Assembly (NCBI GenBank): GCA_934162445.1
Contig: CAKPIT010000003.1
Location: forward strand, 136,781-200,780
DNA length: 64,000 nucleotides
Source: an uncultured Bacilli bacterium
GTDB lineage: Bacteria; Bacillota_I; Bacilli_A; RF39; UBA660
Direction: 5' to 3'
Shown: positions 51,430 to 60,649 of the stretch, piece by piece
Layout: every line of letters starts with the position of its first letter
How positions within the stretch are numbered: the first letter of the stretch is position 1
The notes under the pieces: model-generated
The model's input: only the letters and a program-made list of their open reading frames with translations
What the model was told of the DNA's origin: nothing
Database searches by the model: none
Program-made: the position numbers and the translations under genes

Positions 51430-52341
51430 ATGAATGTAGTTATAAAAGTTGATGATGAAACTAAAGAGAAGATGATTAAATATTATCAAGATAAAAAAAG
51501 AGATAAAAAAATTCCTTATGTTATTTTTCAAGCACAAGATGAAGATACTGTTATTACTTTATATGAATCTGGAAAAGCTATGTTTCAAGGAACATCCGCT
51601 GATGTTGATGCTGCTATGTGGGGAAGCATTTTAAAAGATTCTAAAGAAAGCAAGAAAAAAGAACAAGAAATTGATAAAAAGTATTACTATACTAACGCTA
51701 TTGGTAGTGATGAAGTAGGAACTGGTGATTACTTTGGTCCAATCGTTGTAACTGCAAGTTATGTTAGTAAAGAAAATATTGAATTTTTAGAAAACTTAGG
51801 CATTAAAGATTCTAAAAAAGTTACCGATGATTTTATTTTAAAAGTAACACCTCAAATAATTAAAAAAATTCCATATCGTTCCATCATCTTAAAAAATGAA
51901 GAATATAATGAAAAATATGGTAAAGATTTAAATATGAATAAAATTAAAGCCATAATGCACAATAAAGTATTATATCAATTAAAAACTGAATTAAATCCCC
52001 CACTTGACTATATTATTGTTGATCAATTTGCTAAAGAAGCTAAATATTATGAATATATAAAAGATGTTAAAAATATTCAAAAAGATATAACTTTTATTGA
52101 AAAAGCTGAAGACAAAAACTTAGCCGTTGCCGCCTCATCTATTATAAGTCGCTATATTTTCTTAAAAGAATTTGACAAATTACAAGATGAAGTTAAAACT
52201 CCCCTTGTAAAAGGCGCCGGAAGTAATGTTGATAAAGTTGGTGAAGAATTAGTCGAGAAATACGGAGAAGATATTTTAAAGAAAGTCAGTAAATATAATT
52301 TTAAAAATACTCAAAGAATATTAAAGACACTTATCTTTTAG
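51430..52341 (+). CDS. rnhC: Ribonuclease HIII
   Basis: Removes RNA from RNA-DNA hybrids. The N-terminal TBP-like domain (about 1-85) is followed by a type 2 RNase H domain: catalytic Asp-Glu in GSDEVGTGDYFGPIVV, then KDSKKVTD, DYIIVDQFAKE, and AAASSIISRYIF-type region (AVAASSIISRYIF). The 303-residue length is normal. ATG 51430 follows ggaggaaa; the ATG at 51418 is part of that site. The 3' end overlaps the convergent unknown gene by 11 bases. Confidence 0.94.
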   Translation: MNVVIKVDDETKEKMIKYYQDKKRDKKIPYVIFQAQDEDTVITLYESGKAMFQGTSADVDAAMWGSILKDSKESKKKEQEIDKKYYYTNAIGSDEVGTGDYFGPIVVTASYVSKENIEFLENLGIKDSKKVTDDFILKVTPQIIKKIPYRSIILKNEEYNEKYGKDLNMNKIKAIMHNKVLYQLKTELNPPLDYIIVDQFAKEAKYYEYIKDVKNIQKDITFIEKAEDKNLAVAASSIISRYIFLKEFDKLQDEVKTPLVKGAGSNVDKVGEELVEKYGEDILKKVSKYNFKNTQRILKTLIF

Positions 52342-52816
52342 ATAGTGCCTTTTCTTTTTGCCTATTAATTTCATCTTGTAATAACTGCAAGTTACTAGAA
52401 ATAGAAGTTTTTCTATTTTCTAATAACGCTATTTTCTCTTCTATTTCTAAATTTCTCTCATGCTTATTTCGATTATAATAAACCTCATCACTGCTATAAA
52501 TACTAGTCTCAATTATTTTTCCATCATCTTCAAGTTTTTTTAAAGTTGGAAGTAAAGTATTTAAATAATCTATTTGTTCAATACTAAGTGCTTCAGGAAG
52601 ATAAAACAAATAACCACATCGTAAATTTAATATTGAAATATAATTATCACTTGCTAAGGAAAGCGCTGCTTTATGTTCTGTTACATCATCAATAGTAAGA
52701 TCATTAATCAAAGCAAACTCTTTAATGCTTTCTAAATGTCTTAAATTATTAGCAAAATTTCTTTCAAAAACAACTTCCCCTTTATCATCAATAATTGTAA
52801 TCAAATTATTTATCAT
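52331..52816 (-). CDS. Unknown protein with C-terminal coiled coil
   Basis: A 161-residue soluble protein: beta-rich N-terminal part (ITIIDDKGEVVFERNF) and a long C-terminal helix that looks like a coiled coil (about 115-161, NLEIEEKIALLENRK). It lies 7 bases downstream of dnaJ, so it may be the last gene of the heat-shock operon. It converges on rnhC. No family is recognised. Confidence 0.7.
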   Translation of the reverse strand: MINNLITIIDDKGEVVFERNFANNLRHLESIKEFALINDLTIDDVTEHKAALSLASDNYISILNLRCGYLFYLPEALSIEQIDYLNTLLPTLKKLEDDGKIIETSIYSSDEVYYNRNKHERNLEIEEKIALLENRKTSISSNLQLLQDEINRQKEKALSKR

Positions 52817-52823
52817 AAATCAC

Positions 52824-53951
52824 CTAATTATTACTTTCTGTAAATTTATTAAATTTATCTATCTCAGCTGTATTTAAATTAGTCTCTATTAAAGCTTGGA
52901 ATAATTTCTTTTGATCTCTTGATAATTTCTTAGGCATCATTACTTTAAAGACCACATACATATCCCCAACTCTTCTTGTTGAACCATTCTTAATTCCTTT
53001 TCCTCGTAATCTTTGTTTATCTAAATTATCTGTTCCTTGAGGAATTGTTAAATTAACATTACCATAAATAGTTGGAATTTCTTTCTTACACCCTAAAACT
53101 GCTTCTGTAATAGATATTGGTACTTCCAAATAAATATCATCACCATCACGTTTAAAATATTTATGTTCCCTAACATGAAACTCTAAATATAAGTCCCCGG
53201 CTTCGCCACCATTACTAGAAGCATTTCCTTTGCCCGGTACTCTTAATCTTTCTAAATTATTAATACCAGAAGGGATACTAACGGTAATTGTTTTTCTACT
53301 TTTATATCTCCCTTCGCCATGACATTTAGAACAAACTTCCTTATAGGTTTTTCCTTTTCCGTTACACACAGGACAAGTTGTCTTAGTCATAAATGATCCT
53401 AAAATAGTTCTTTGTTCGCTAGTAATTGTCCCACTACCATGACATTTAGAACAAGTAACTTCATGAAAGCCACCTTTACCATCACAAGCATCACAACTAC
53501 TAACAACATCAAGATCAAAATCTTTTTCCGTTCCAAATACTGCTTCTTCAAAAGTAAGATCAACTCTCATCAAAAGATCGCTACCTTTACTTGGTCTATT
53601 CCGTCTTGATCCTGAAAATCCACCGAAACCGCCACCAAATAAATCTTCAAAAATATCACCTAAGTCACTAGCATCAAAACCAAAGCCACCAGTAGCACCA
53701 CCATATGGATTACCACCCATTCCACCTTGGAAGGCTGCATGACCAAATTGATCATATTGTTTTCTTTTATTATCATCACTTAAGACTGAATAAGCTTCTT
53801 GTACTTCTTTAAATTTCTCTTCAGCATCATCCTCTTTACATAAATCCGGATGATACTTCTTAGCAAGCCGTCTAAAAGCACTTTTAATCTCATCTTTAGA
53901 TGCACTCTTACTAACACCTAACACTTCATAATAATCTCTTTTATTAGCCAT
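52824..53951 (-). CDS. dnaJ: Chaperone DnaJ
   Basis: Hsp40 co-chaperone that delivers substrates to DnaK and stimulates its ATPase. J domain (1-70, with the HPD motif in KKYHPDLCKEDD), Gly/Phe region (about 75-115), zinc domain with four CxxCxGxG repeats (CDACDGKG, CSKCHGSG, CPVCNGKG, CSKCHGEG), then two C-terminal beta domains. The 375-residue length is standard. It lies 19 bases downstream of pepF, which is inserted between dnaK and dnaJ. Confidence 0.97.
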   Translation of the reverse strand: MANKRDYYEVLGVSKSASKDEIKSAFRRLAKKYHPDLCKEDDAEEKFKEVQEAYSVLSDDNKRKQYDQFGHAAFQGGMGGNPYGGATGGFGFDASDLGDIFEDLFGGGFGGFSGSRRNRPSKGSDLLMRVDLTFEEAVFGTEKDFDLDVVSSCDACDGKGGFHEVTCSKCHGSGTITSEQRTILGSFMTKTTCPVCNGKGKTYKEVCSKCHGEGRYKSRKTITVSIPSGINNLERLRVPGKGNASSNGGEAGDLYLEFHVREHKYFKRDGDDIYLEVPISITEAVLGCKKEIPTIYGNVNLTIPQGTDNLDKQRLRGKGIKNGSTRRVGDMYVVFKVMMPKKLSRDQKKLFQALIETNLNTAEIDKFNKFTESNN

Positions 53952-53970
53952 ATTTACACCTCTACTTCCT

Positions 53971-55767
53971 CTATTTTATTAATTCATAAAACTTATCAAC
54001 TGTATCTTCAAAAACACTCATTGCATCCGTAAATACTTTGGTACCATTTAAATCTACATCAATTATCTTTAATACTTCTAAAGGATAATCTCGTCCACCT
54101 GACTTTAAAAATTCAATATATTTATCTTTAAATCCTTCTTTTTCTTCCAAAATATTTTTAGCAATATATGATGCAATAGAAAGTCCTGTTGCATACTGAT
54201 AAACATAAAATGAACGATAAAAATGCGGTATTTCTAACCATTCATAACGAATAACATCATCAACCACCACATTATCCCCAAAATACTTTTTATTTAATTG
54301 ATAATAGTAATTAGACAAATTATCAGCTGTTAATATTTCATTATTATAAGTCATTTCATGAATATGTTTTTCAAACTCAGCAAACATTGTTTGTCTAAAA
54401 ATAGTTCCTTTAAATAAATCTAATCTTTCATTTAAAATTGCTAATTTTTCTTCTTTGGTTGAAACTTTATTCTCCATATAATAAGACAATAAAAGTTCAT
54501 TAACCGTTGACGCAATCTCTGCTAAAAATAAAGGATAAGAGTGATTTTCATAATCATTATAGTGAATAGAAAAATAACTATGCATAGAGTGTCCTAATTC
54601 ATGGGCAAGTGTTGAAACATCATCATAATTATTTGTATAGTTTAAAAGAACAAATGGTTTCGTATCATAGCATCCTGATGAATAAGCTCCTCCCGTTTTC
54701 CCTCTATTAGGATATTTATCAATCCAACCATCCGTAAAAGCCTTATTTAAGACCTTACTATATTCATCTCCTAAGACACTCAAAGCAAGAAGAACAAGCT
54801 CCTTACCTTCTTCAAACGAATATTTCTTAGAAAAATCTTTAACACAGCTAACATAACCATCATATAAATGAAATTCATCTAAACCTAATATTTCTTTTTT
54901 AATATCGTAATAGCGATATAACACCGGTAAATTATCATGAACTACTTTTATTAAATTATCATATAAAACTAAGGGAATATTATCACTATATAAACTCATT
55001 GCAAGAGAACTATCAAAATTAGTTAATCTCGCATGCACTGTATCATAATTAACATTACTAGCAAGCGTAGCATTCAACGTGTTTTTAAAACTTCCATACA
55101 CTTCATGCATTCTTAAAAAAGCTTGGCGTCTAACATCTCTATTTTTATCTCGTAAATAAATTCCATAATTACTATCAGTTAATTCTACCACATCACCATT
55201 TGGTAATGTAATATTACCAAACCGTATATCAGCATCCATCAAAAATGATGCGACTTCACTACCAGAAGCTAAAGTTTTAGAAAAAGCTGCTAAGACTTTA
55301 TCTTGCTCCGCACTTAAATGATGCTTTTTATATCGTAAAATATCCATAATTCCATGTTTAAATGGTAAAAGTTCTTTTTCCTTATCAAGATAACCTTCTA
55401 TTATTCCATCACTAGCCTTTAACATCATTGGTACTACAAATGAAGTCTTCTCTTGATAATCCTGATAAATTAAAGCCGCTTTCCCCTTTAACTCCTGATA
55501 AGTAGCATTAGCCATATCTTCATTACTTTTTAAACTAGTATACAAATACACTTTATCAAGTAGTCTTGATAATGAACTATCAAGTAAAATAAACTCTTTA
55601 AAATCTTTAGAACTATTTAAAAATGTATCTTTCTTACTAGAAAGAATTTCAATTAATTCTTGACACTTAGAAGCATCTTTTTCCCATTCTAAAATATTTT
55701 CATAAACACTCAAAACATCCCACTTATCTTCACTTCTTACATCACTTCTATCCAATAATTTTTCCAT
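53971..55767 (-). CDS. pepF: Oligoendopeptidase F (M3B metallopeptidase)
   Basis: Cytoplasmic zinc peptidase that degrades peptides of about 7-17 residues. The zinc motif HELGHSMHSYFS (HExxH) is near residue 385, followed by the downstream Glu helix (YPLFLAEIASTVNELL) as in thimet-type enzymes. The 598-residue length is normal. No Shine-Dalgarno sequence is seen before the ATG and a stable hairpin lies just upstream, an unusual start context. It sits inside the dnaK-dnaJ operon, where it may be induced by heat shock. Confidence 0.93.
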   Translation of the reverse strand: MEKLLDRSDVRSEDKWDVLSVYENILEWEKDASKCQELIEILSSKKDTFLNSSKDFKEFILLDSSLSRLLDKVYLYTSLKSNEDMANATYQELKGKAALIYQDYQEKTSFVVPMMLKASDGIIEGYLDKEKELLPFKHGIMDILRYKKHHLSAEQDKVLAAFSKTLASGSEVASFLMDADIRFGNITLPNGDVVELTDSNYGIYLRDKNRDVRRQAFLRMHEVYGSFKNTLNATLASNVNYDTVHARLTNFDSSLAMSLYSDNIPLVLYDNLIKVVHDNLPVLYRYYDIKKEILGLDEFHLYDGYVSCVKDFSKKYSFEEGKELVLLALSVLGDEYSKVLNKAFTDGWIDKYPNRGKTGGAYSSGCYDTKPFVLLNYTNNYDDVSTLAHELGHSMHSYFSIHYNDYENHSYPLFLAEIASTVNELLLSYYMENKVSTKEEKLAILNERLDLFKGTIFRQTMFAEFEKHIHEMTYNNEILTADNLSNYYYQLNKKYFGDNVVVDDVIRYEWLEIPHFYRSFYVYQYATGLSIASYIAKNILEEKEGFKDKYIEFLKSGGRDYPLEVLKIIDVDLNGTKVFTDAMSVFEDTVDKFYELIK

Positions 55768-55781
55768 TTAAAATTAGCAAC

Positions 55782-55813
55782 AAGAAGTAGTGATATTGCT
55801 AACACTACTTCTT
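55782..55813 (-). other. 11-bp hairpin between dnaK and pepF
   Basis: AAGAAGTAGTG (55782-55792) pairs perfectly with CACTACTTCTT (55803-55813). On the minus strand it is not followed by a T run, so it is more likely an RNA-processing or stability element than a strong terminator; partial termination is possible. Confidence 0.6.
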
Positions 55814-55828
55814 ATTTTTCCTTTCCTT

Positions 55829-57640
55829 TTATTTTTCTTCAAAATCAGCATCTTTTACATTACTATCAGTATTATTAGTATCAGTTGCTTCACTACTTTG
55901 TTTTGCTTTACTAGCTTCTTCATAAACTCTAGTTGCAAGAGCCATAGCTTTTTCTTGTAAAGCTTCTTTCTTCTTCTTGATATCTTCAATATCATTCTTC
56001 TCAAGAGCATCTTTTAAGTCCTTAATTAAACTTTCAATTTCCTCTTTTTCTTTAGTTTCTACTTTATCTCCTAAATCTTTAAGTGATTTTTCAGTTTGGA
56101 ATACTAATTGTTCAGCTTCATTCTTAAGATCTGCTTCTTCTTTACGTTTTTTATCAGCCTCTTTATTTTCTTCAGCTTCTTTACGCATCTTTTCAATTTC
56201 TTCATCACTTAAGTTAGTACTTGAAGTAATAGTAATTGATTGCTCTTTATTAGTACCTAAATCTTTAGCAGTTACATTAACAATACCATTAGCATCAATA
56301 TCAAATTTAACTTCAATTTGTGGTACACCACGTGGTGCAGCAGGAATATTAGTTAATTGGAAACGTCCAAGCGTCTTATTATCATTAGCCATTGGTCTTT
56401 CCCCTTGTAAAACATGAACATCAACAGCTGGTTGATTATCAGCAGCAGTTGAGAATACTTCACTTTTTGAAGTTGGAATTGTTGTATTACGTGGAATTAA
56501 TACCGTCATAACGCCACCTAAAGTTTCAATACCAAGTGAAAGTGGTGTTACATCAAGTAAAACGATATCATTAACATCACCCGTTAATACACCACCTTGA
56601 ATAGCAGCACCCATACTAACAACTTCATCTGGGTTAACTTCTTTTGAAGGTTCCATACCAAGTTCTTTCTTAACTGTTTCATATACAAGTGGAATTCTAG
56701 TAGATCCACCAACAAAAATAACTTTATCTAAATCTTTAGTCGTAATATCAGCATCTTTCATAGCCTTTCTAACAGGATCAAGTGTAGACACAACAAGATC
56801 ACCAATTAAATCCTCAAATTTAGCTCTTGTTAAAGTCATATCCAAATGAAGTGGTCCATCCGCTCCTTGTGAAATAAATGGAGCAGATACTTGTGTTGAT
56901 GTCACTCCTGATAAGTCTTTCTTAGCCTTCTCAGCAATTTCTTTAAGTCTTTGCATAGCCATCTTATCTTTAGTAAGATCAACACCATTTTCTTTTTTGA
57001 ATGTCTCAACAAGATAATCAATTATCTTCTTATCAAAATCATCTCCACCTAAATGGTTATTACCACTAGTTGACTTAACTTCAACAACTCCATCTCCAAG
57101 TTCAAGAATAGATACATCGAAAGTACCACCACCAAGGTCATAAACAAGAATAGTTTGATTCTTATCTTGTTTATCAAGACCATAAGCAAGAGCCGCAGCC
57201 GTTGGTTCATTAATAATTCTTTCAACATCAAGACCAGCTATTTTACCAGCATTCTTAGTAGCTTGACGTTGAGCATCATTAAAGTAAGCAGGAACTGTAA
57301 TAACAGCCTTTGTAACCTTCTCACCCAAATAACTTTCAGCATAATCTTTCATATAACCTAAGATCATAGCAGAAATCTCTTCAGGCGTATACTTCTTACC
57401 TTCTGCTTCAACCTTCTCATCAGTACCCATTAATCTTTTAATAGATGAAATAGTATTAGGATTAGTAATTGCTTGTCTTTTAGCAGCATCACCAACAATT
57501 CTCTCACCATTTTTAAATGCAACAACAGATGGAGTAGTTCTTCCTCCTTCAGGATTAGGGATTACTTTAGGCTCCCCAGCCTCTAATACAGATACACAAC
57601 TATTAGTTGTACCTAAATCAATACCAATTATTTTACTCAT
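55829..57640 (-). CDS. dnaK: Chaperone DnaK (Hsp70)
   Basis: ATP-dependent folding chaperone. Nucleotide-binding domain (1-360) with GIDLGTTNSCV, DLGGGTFDVSIL and VGGSTRIPLV; linker LLDVTPLSLG; substrate-binding domain; then a helical lid and a Lys/Glu-rich tail ending DADFEEK. The product is 603 residues. ATG 57640 is chosen since AGGAGAGG precedes it; the 57661 start lies in grpE. The start overlaps the grpE stop by 8 bases. Confidence 0.98.
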   Translation of the reverse strand: MSKIIGIDLGTTNSCVSVLEAGEPKVIPNPEGGRTTPSVVAFKNGERIVGDAAKRQAITNPNTISSIKRLMGTDEKVEAEGKKYTPEEISAMILGYMKDYAESYLGEKVTKAVITVPAYFNDAQRQATKNAGKIAGLDVERIINEPTAAALAYGLDKQDKNQTILVYDLGGGTFDVSILELGDGVVEVKSTSGNNHLGGDDFDKKIIDYLVETFKKENGVDLTKDKMAMQRLKEIAEKAKKDLSGVTSTQVSAPFISQGADGPLHLDMTLTRAKFEDLIGDLVVSTLDPVRKAMKDADITTKDLDKVIFVGGSTRIPLVYETVKKELGMEPSKEVNPDEVVSMGAAIQGGVLTGDVNDIVLLDVTPLSLGIETLGGVMTVLIPRNTTIPTSKSEVFSTAADNQPAVDVHVLQGERPMANDNKTLGRFQLTNIPAAPRGVPQIEVKFDIDANGIVNVTAKDLGTNKEQSITITSSTNLSDEEIEKMRKEAEENKEADKKRKEEADLKNEAEQLVFQTEKSLKDLGDKVETKEKEEIESLIKDLKDALEKNDIEDIKKKKEALQEKAMALATRVYEEASKAKQSSEATDTNNTDSNVKDADFEEK

Positions 57641-58238
57641 TATTATCCTCTCCTTTATCATTTTCTTCTAATTTATTTACTCTAACAGAAGCAGGTCTTA
57701 TAACCCGTCCTTTTAGTTTATAACCTTTTAACAATACTTCAAGCACCTCATCATCCTCATAATCAGGATCACTATCTGTCATTAATGCTTCCATCGTATT
57801 AGCATCATACATCTTATGATAAGCTGGAATCTCTTCAAGCCCATGCTTTTTTAACAGCTCATCAAAACTAGCATACATCATCTTAAACCCCTTCAAGAAT
57901 TTAGATAACTCATCATTCAAATTATTATCATCAAGCCTAATTGCTCTTTCAAAATTATCTAGTATGATGATTAATTCACTTATTAATTCTTGATTAGCAA
58001 ACTTTAATCTATTACTAACCTCTTCCTCTTTTCTCTTACGGTAATTAATAAGTTCCGCTTGACTATACTTAACTTTATCTTCAAGCTCCATAATTTTTTT
58101 ATTTTTCTCTTCAAGTTCTTTTTTTAACTTATCAATCTTCCCTTGATTTTTATCTTTTTTCTTATCATGACACTCACATTCATGTGAACCATCACAACAA
58201 CACTTATCTTTCTTTTCTTTTTCCTTAACTTCTTCCAC
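57633..58238 (-). CDS. grpE: Nucleotide exchange factor GrpE with N-terminal Cys/His cluster
   Basis: Releases ADP from DnaK. The core is typical: long paired helices (about 35-110, KYSQAELINYRKRKEEE) and the beta-wing (GYKLKGRVIRPASVRV). The N-terminus, normally an acidic disordered tail, carries KCCCDGSHECECHDKK with Cys13-15, His19, Cys21, Cys23 and His24 (counting from the GTG at 58238), a possible metal-binding or redox motif. GTG 58238 is preferred over ATG 58247, which lies only one base from the AAAGG ribosome site. Second gene of the hrcA operon. Confidence 0.94.
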   Translation of the reverse strand: MEEVKEKEKKDKCCCDGSHECECHDKKKDKNQGKIDKLKKELEEKNKKIMELEDKVKYSQAELINYRKRKEEEVSNRLKFANQELISELIIILDNFERAIRLDDNNLNDELSKFLKGFKMMYASFDELLKKHGLEEIPAYHKMYDANTMEALMTDSDPDYEDDEVLEVLLKGYKLKGRVIRPASVRVNKLEENDKGEDNNE

Positions 58239-58267
58239 TAAAACCATCCTTTCTAAGATATTTATAA

Positions 58268-59263
58268 TTAAAGGTCAAGCCCTTCAATATTTTCTTTCAT
58301 GTATTTAAGTAAACTTGTTACTCTACTATATTCCATACGTTTTGGCCCAATAATTGCTAATGTTCCTTCATCACTATTAGTCTTAAAGTTAGTCTTAATA
58401 ACTGCTACATCATCATCAAGTTTATTCTCACTACCAATATAAACTTCAATATTGTTAGAATCATCTTTCTTTATTTCTTGTAAAAGAAATTCATCATCAA
58501 GTTTTTTAAACAAATCTTTTATTTTGTCAATATTATCAAATTCTGGTTGTTCAAGAAACTTTGCCCGTCCTACTACATTTATATCTGGATTAGTGATATC
58601 AGTAAATACATTATAAATAGCATTATAAAGTTGTTCATGCTGCTTTACATACTTACCGATAATTGGCTTAATTTCAAACTCAAGCTTACTACTAACTTCA
58701 TCTATTGGTGTTCCAATTATTAAATTATTAATAAGATCAATCGTCTTCTTAATATCATCCATACTAACATCAGATAAAGTAATCGTCTTATGTTCAAGTT
58801 TTCCTTTATCAGTTACCACAATTACAATTAATTGATTACTAGAAAGAGGAACTGCTCTTACTTCTTTTAATAAATTATCATGACTAGTTTTCCCTAAAAC
58901 AACAGCTGTATAAGAAGTCATATCACTAATTACTTGTAAACTTTTCGTAATACAATCATTCATTTCTAATGACTGATTATGAAAGATTATTTGTAACTTT
59001 AACATATCTTCTCCATTCATCTTTTTAGGTTCCATTAAATTATCTACATAATAACGATACCCATCTTCACTAGGAATACGTCCACTTGAAGTATGTGTTT
59101 TCTCCAAATATCCTTCCTCTTCCAAAGAAGCCATTTCACTTCTAATAGTAGCACTAGAACACTTAAGTTTTTTACATAACTGATTACTACTAACCGGTTT
59201 TGCCTGTCTTATATAAGATTCTACTATTAACTTCAATAATTTTTTCTTACGATCACTAAGCAT
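58268..59263 (-). CDS. hrcA: Heat-inducible transcription repressor HrcA
   Basis: Represses class I heat-shock genes by binding CIRCE; active form depends on GroE in Bacillus. The N-terminal winged helix (about 1-75, LCKKLKCSSATIRSEMASLEEEGYL) is followed by a GAF-like domain and a C-terminal dimer domain ending IGPKRMEYSRVTSLLKYM. The 331-residue length is typical. It is the first gene of hrcA-grpE-dnaK-pepF-dnaJ, behind a promoter flanked by two CIRCE-like elements, so it is autoregulated. Confidence 0.96.
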   Translation of the reverse strand: MLSDRKKKLLKLIVESYIRQAKPVSSNQLCKKLKCSSATIRSEMASLEEEGYLEKTHTSSGRIPSEDGYRYYVDNLMEPKKMNGEDMLKLQIIFHNQSLEMNDCITKSLQVISDMTSYTAVVLGKTSHDNLLKEVRAVPLSSNQLIVIVVTDKGKLEHKTITLSDVSMDDIKKTIDLINNLIIGTPIDEVSSKLEFEIKPIIGKYVKQHEQLYNAIYNVFTDITNPDINVVGRAKFLEQPEFDNIDKIKDLFKKLDDEFLLQEIKKDDSNNIEVYIGSENKLDDDVAVIKTNFKTNSDEGTLAIIGPKRMEYSRVTSLLKYMKENIEGLDL

Positions 59264-59272
59264 ATCAACCTC

Positions 59273-59299
59273 CTAGCACTACTATTTCCCAAGTGCTAA
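59273..59299. promoter_or_regulatory. CIRCE element 1
   Basis: CTAGCACTA-N9-AAGTGCTAA, against the consensus TTAGCACTC-N9-GAGTGCTAA. It lies between the promoter and the hrcA ribosome site, the usual operator position. Confidence 0.93.
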
Positions 59300-59303
59300 T
59301 ACT

Positions 59304-59332
59304 AGTGTATGATAAAAGCTAGCACTTGTCAA
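59304..59332 (-). promoter_or_regulatory. hrcA operon promoter
   Basis: Minus strand: TTGACA (59332-59327), 17 bases, TACACT (59309-59304). It lies between the two CIRCE elements; element 2 overlaps the -35. Confidence 0.8.
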
Positions 59333-59345
59333 CTCTTTTTGCTAA
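59319..59345. promoter_or_regulatory. CIRCE element 2 (degenerate)
   Basis: CTAGCACTT-N9-TTTTGCTAA has one good half-site and one weaker half-site. It overlaps the -35 box, so the operon appears to have tandem operators. Confidence 0.65.
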
Positions 59346-59355
59346 CTTTTTTAAT

Positions 59356-60648
59356 TTATTCATAAACTTTACCAACGAAGATTATATCGGTAATAGAAAT
59401 TTCATACGAAGAGGACGCATCAACTTCAAATTCTAAATAATAACTACCATCAACATCACTTATATCATATGCAATTTCACTATTTTTATTAAGAGAAAGA
59501 TTATTTTCCATAGTCTTTGTCTCTAAACTATTTAACCAAACCCCTTTATTTCTACTAATTCCACTATAAATCACAAGTGGATCACCACTAGCACTATTAT
59601 CTTTTATTTTCACTATCTTAACAATCACTTTATCATAATCCGTTAAATCATAAAAAGTATCACTTTCTATTTGAAACTTACTACTTTTACCAGCCGTTTC
59701 TACAATTTTATAATTAAATGTTGTATTATCAAAGGTAAAAGTAGGCCTACTTCCTATGCTGTTAGCCTTCTTAAAATAATCTCCAAAGTCTACTCCAGTT
59801 TTTAGTATAATTGCATCATCTTTCTGATACTTCGCTTCAATAATAACATTATCATCTACCATTGTAAACTTAGTCGTATCCTTATCTAAAGAAATTAATT
59901 CATCATCCGTAGTTCCACTTCTAATAACCGCTCCTATATATTTATAGCCCGGTAATGCCTGAGGCATAAAACTAACTTCTTCCCCACTTTTAGCACATGA
60001 ATTAGTACTTGTTAAATCTCCTCCTACTTGATTTTTAATACTAACCCGATAAGTATCATTAAGACAGATATTATATTTAGAAACAAGTGATATTTTAAGA
60101 GCCTTAACCGGCAAATTAGGATCCATGCTACCAGCACTCTCCCCTTGATTACTAACATCATGCCAAGTATCCGTATAAACACTATAATTTATTGTATATT
60201 TACTAGCAATATTACCAGTAAGTTTAAACCGAACCGCCAAAATATTTTGATTATCTTTTCCCAATTCTGTTCTAAGTTTTGCATAAGAACTCCAACCATT
60301 CTGTTCCGTATAAATCTGATAATTAATTGTACTACCACCATCTAAACCATAATTACTAAGTCTAACTACAATCTTATTAATAGCTCCTAAAGATGTATCA
60401 CCAGCTACAGTTCCATCAGTAACATAATTATCCATCCATGCCCCATTTTGATAAACTCTATATCTAATAGTAGCCGGACTATTATAAAGTGTATATTCAT
60501 TTAAATCATTTTTTATAGTTTTTGCAAGATCCATAGTATTTTTTCTCTCAAAACTATAACTACTAAGTAACATAGTTAACACAAGTATCGAAATAAGTAA
60601 TAAACTATACAAAATAGTAGTAATAGCAAACCCCTTATTATTTAACAT
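59356..60648 (-). CDS. Prepilin-like surface protein with ChW-type repeats
   Basis: A 430-residue protein with a prepilin-like N-terminus: NNKGFAITTILYS, then a hydrophobic helix (about 9-30). The Gly-Phe junction fits a type IV prepilin peptidase site, but the usual Glu at mature position 5 is absent. Two or three Clostridial-hydrophobic-W-like repeats follow (about 50-165: IRYRVYQNGAWMDNYVTDG, YQIYTEQNGWSSY, YSVYTDTWHDVSNQGESAG), then a beta-rich region. ATG 60648 follows gaaggag, which lies in the 3' end of the preceding gene. No pilus ATPase or peptidase is in the window. Confidence 0.75.
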   Translation of the reverse strand: MLNNKGFAITTILYSLLLISILVLTMLLSSYSFERKNTMDLAKTIKNDLNEYTLYNSPATIRYRVYQNGAWMDNYVTDGTVAGDTSLGAINKIVVRLSNYGLDGGSTINYQIYTEQNGWSSYAKLRTELGKDNQNILAVRFKLTGNIASKYTINYSVYTDTWHDVSNQGESAGSMDPNLPVKALKISLVSKYNICLNDTYRVSIKNQVGGDLTSTNSCAKSGEEVSFMPQALPGYKYIGAVIRSGTTDDELISLDKDTTKFTMVDDNVIIEAKYQKDDAIILKTGVDFGDYFKKANSIGSRPTFTFDNTTFNYKIVETAGKSSKFQIESDTFYDLTDYDKVIVKIVKIKDNSASGDPLVIYSGISRNKGVWLNSLETKTMENNLSLNKNSEIAYDISDVDGSYYLEFEVDASSSYEISITDIIFVGKVYE

Positions 60649-60649
60649 T

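Noticed and set aside
55977..56417. Rightward ORF of 146 codons opposite dnaK
   Set aside because: It is an antisense reading of a strongly conserved gene, rich in Ser/Leu, with no ribosome site.
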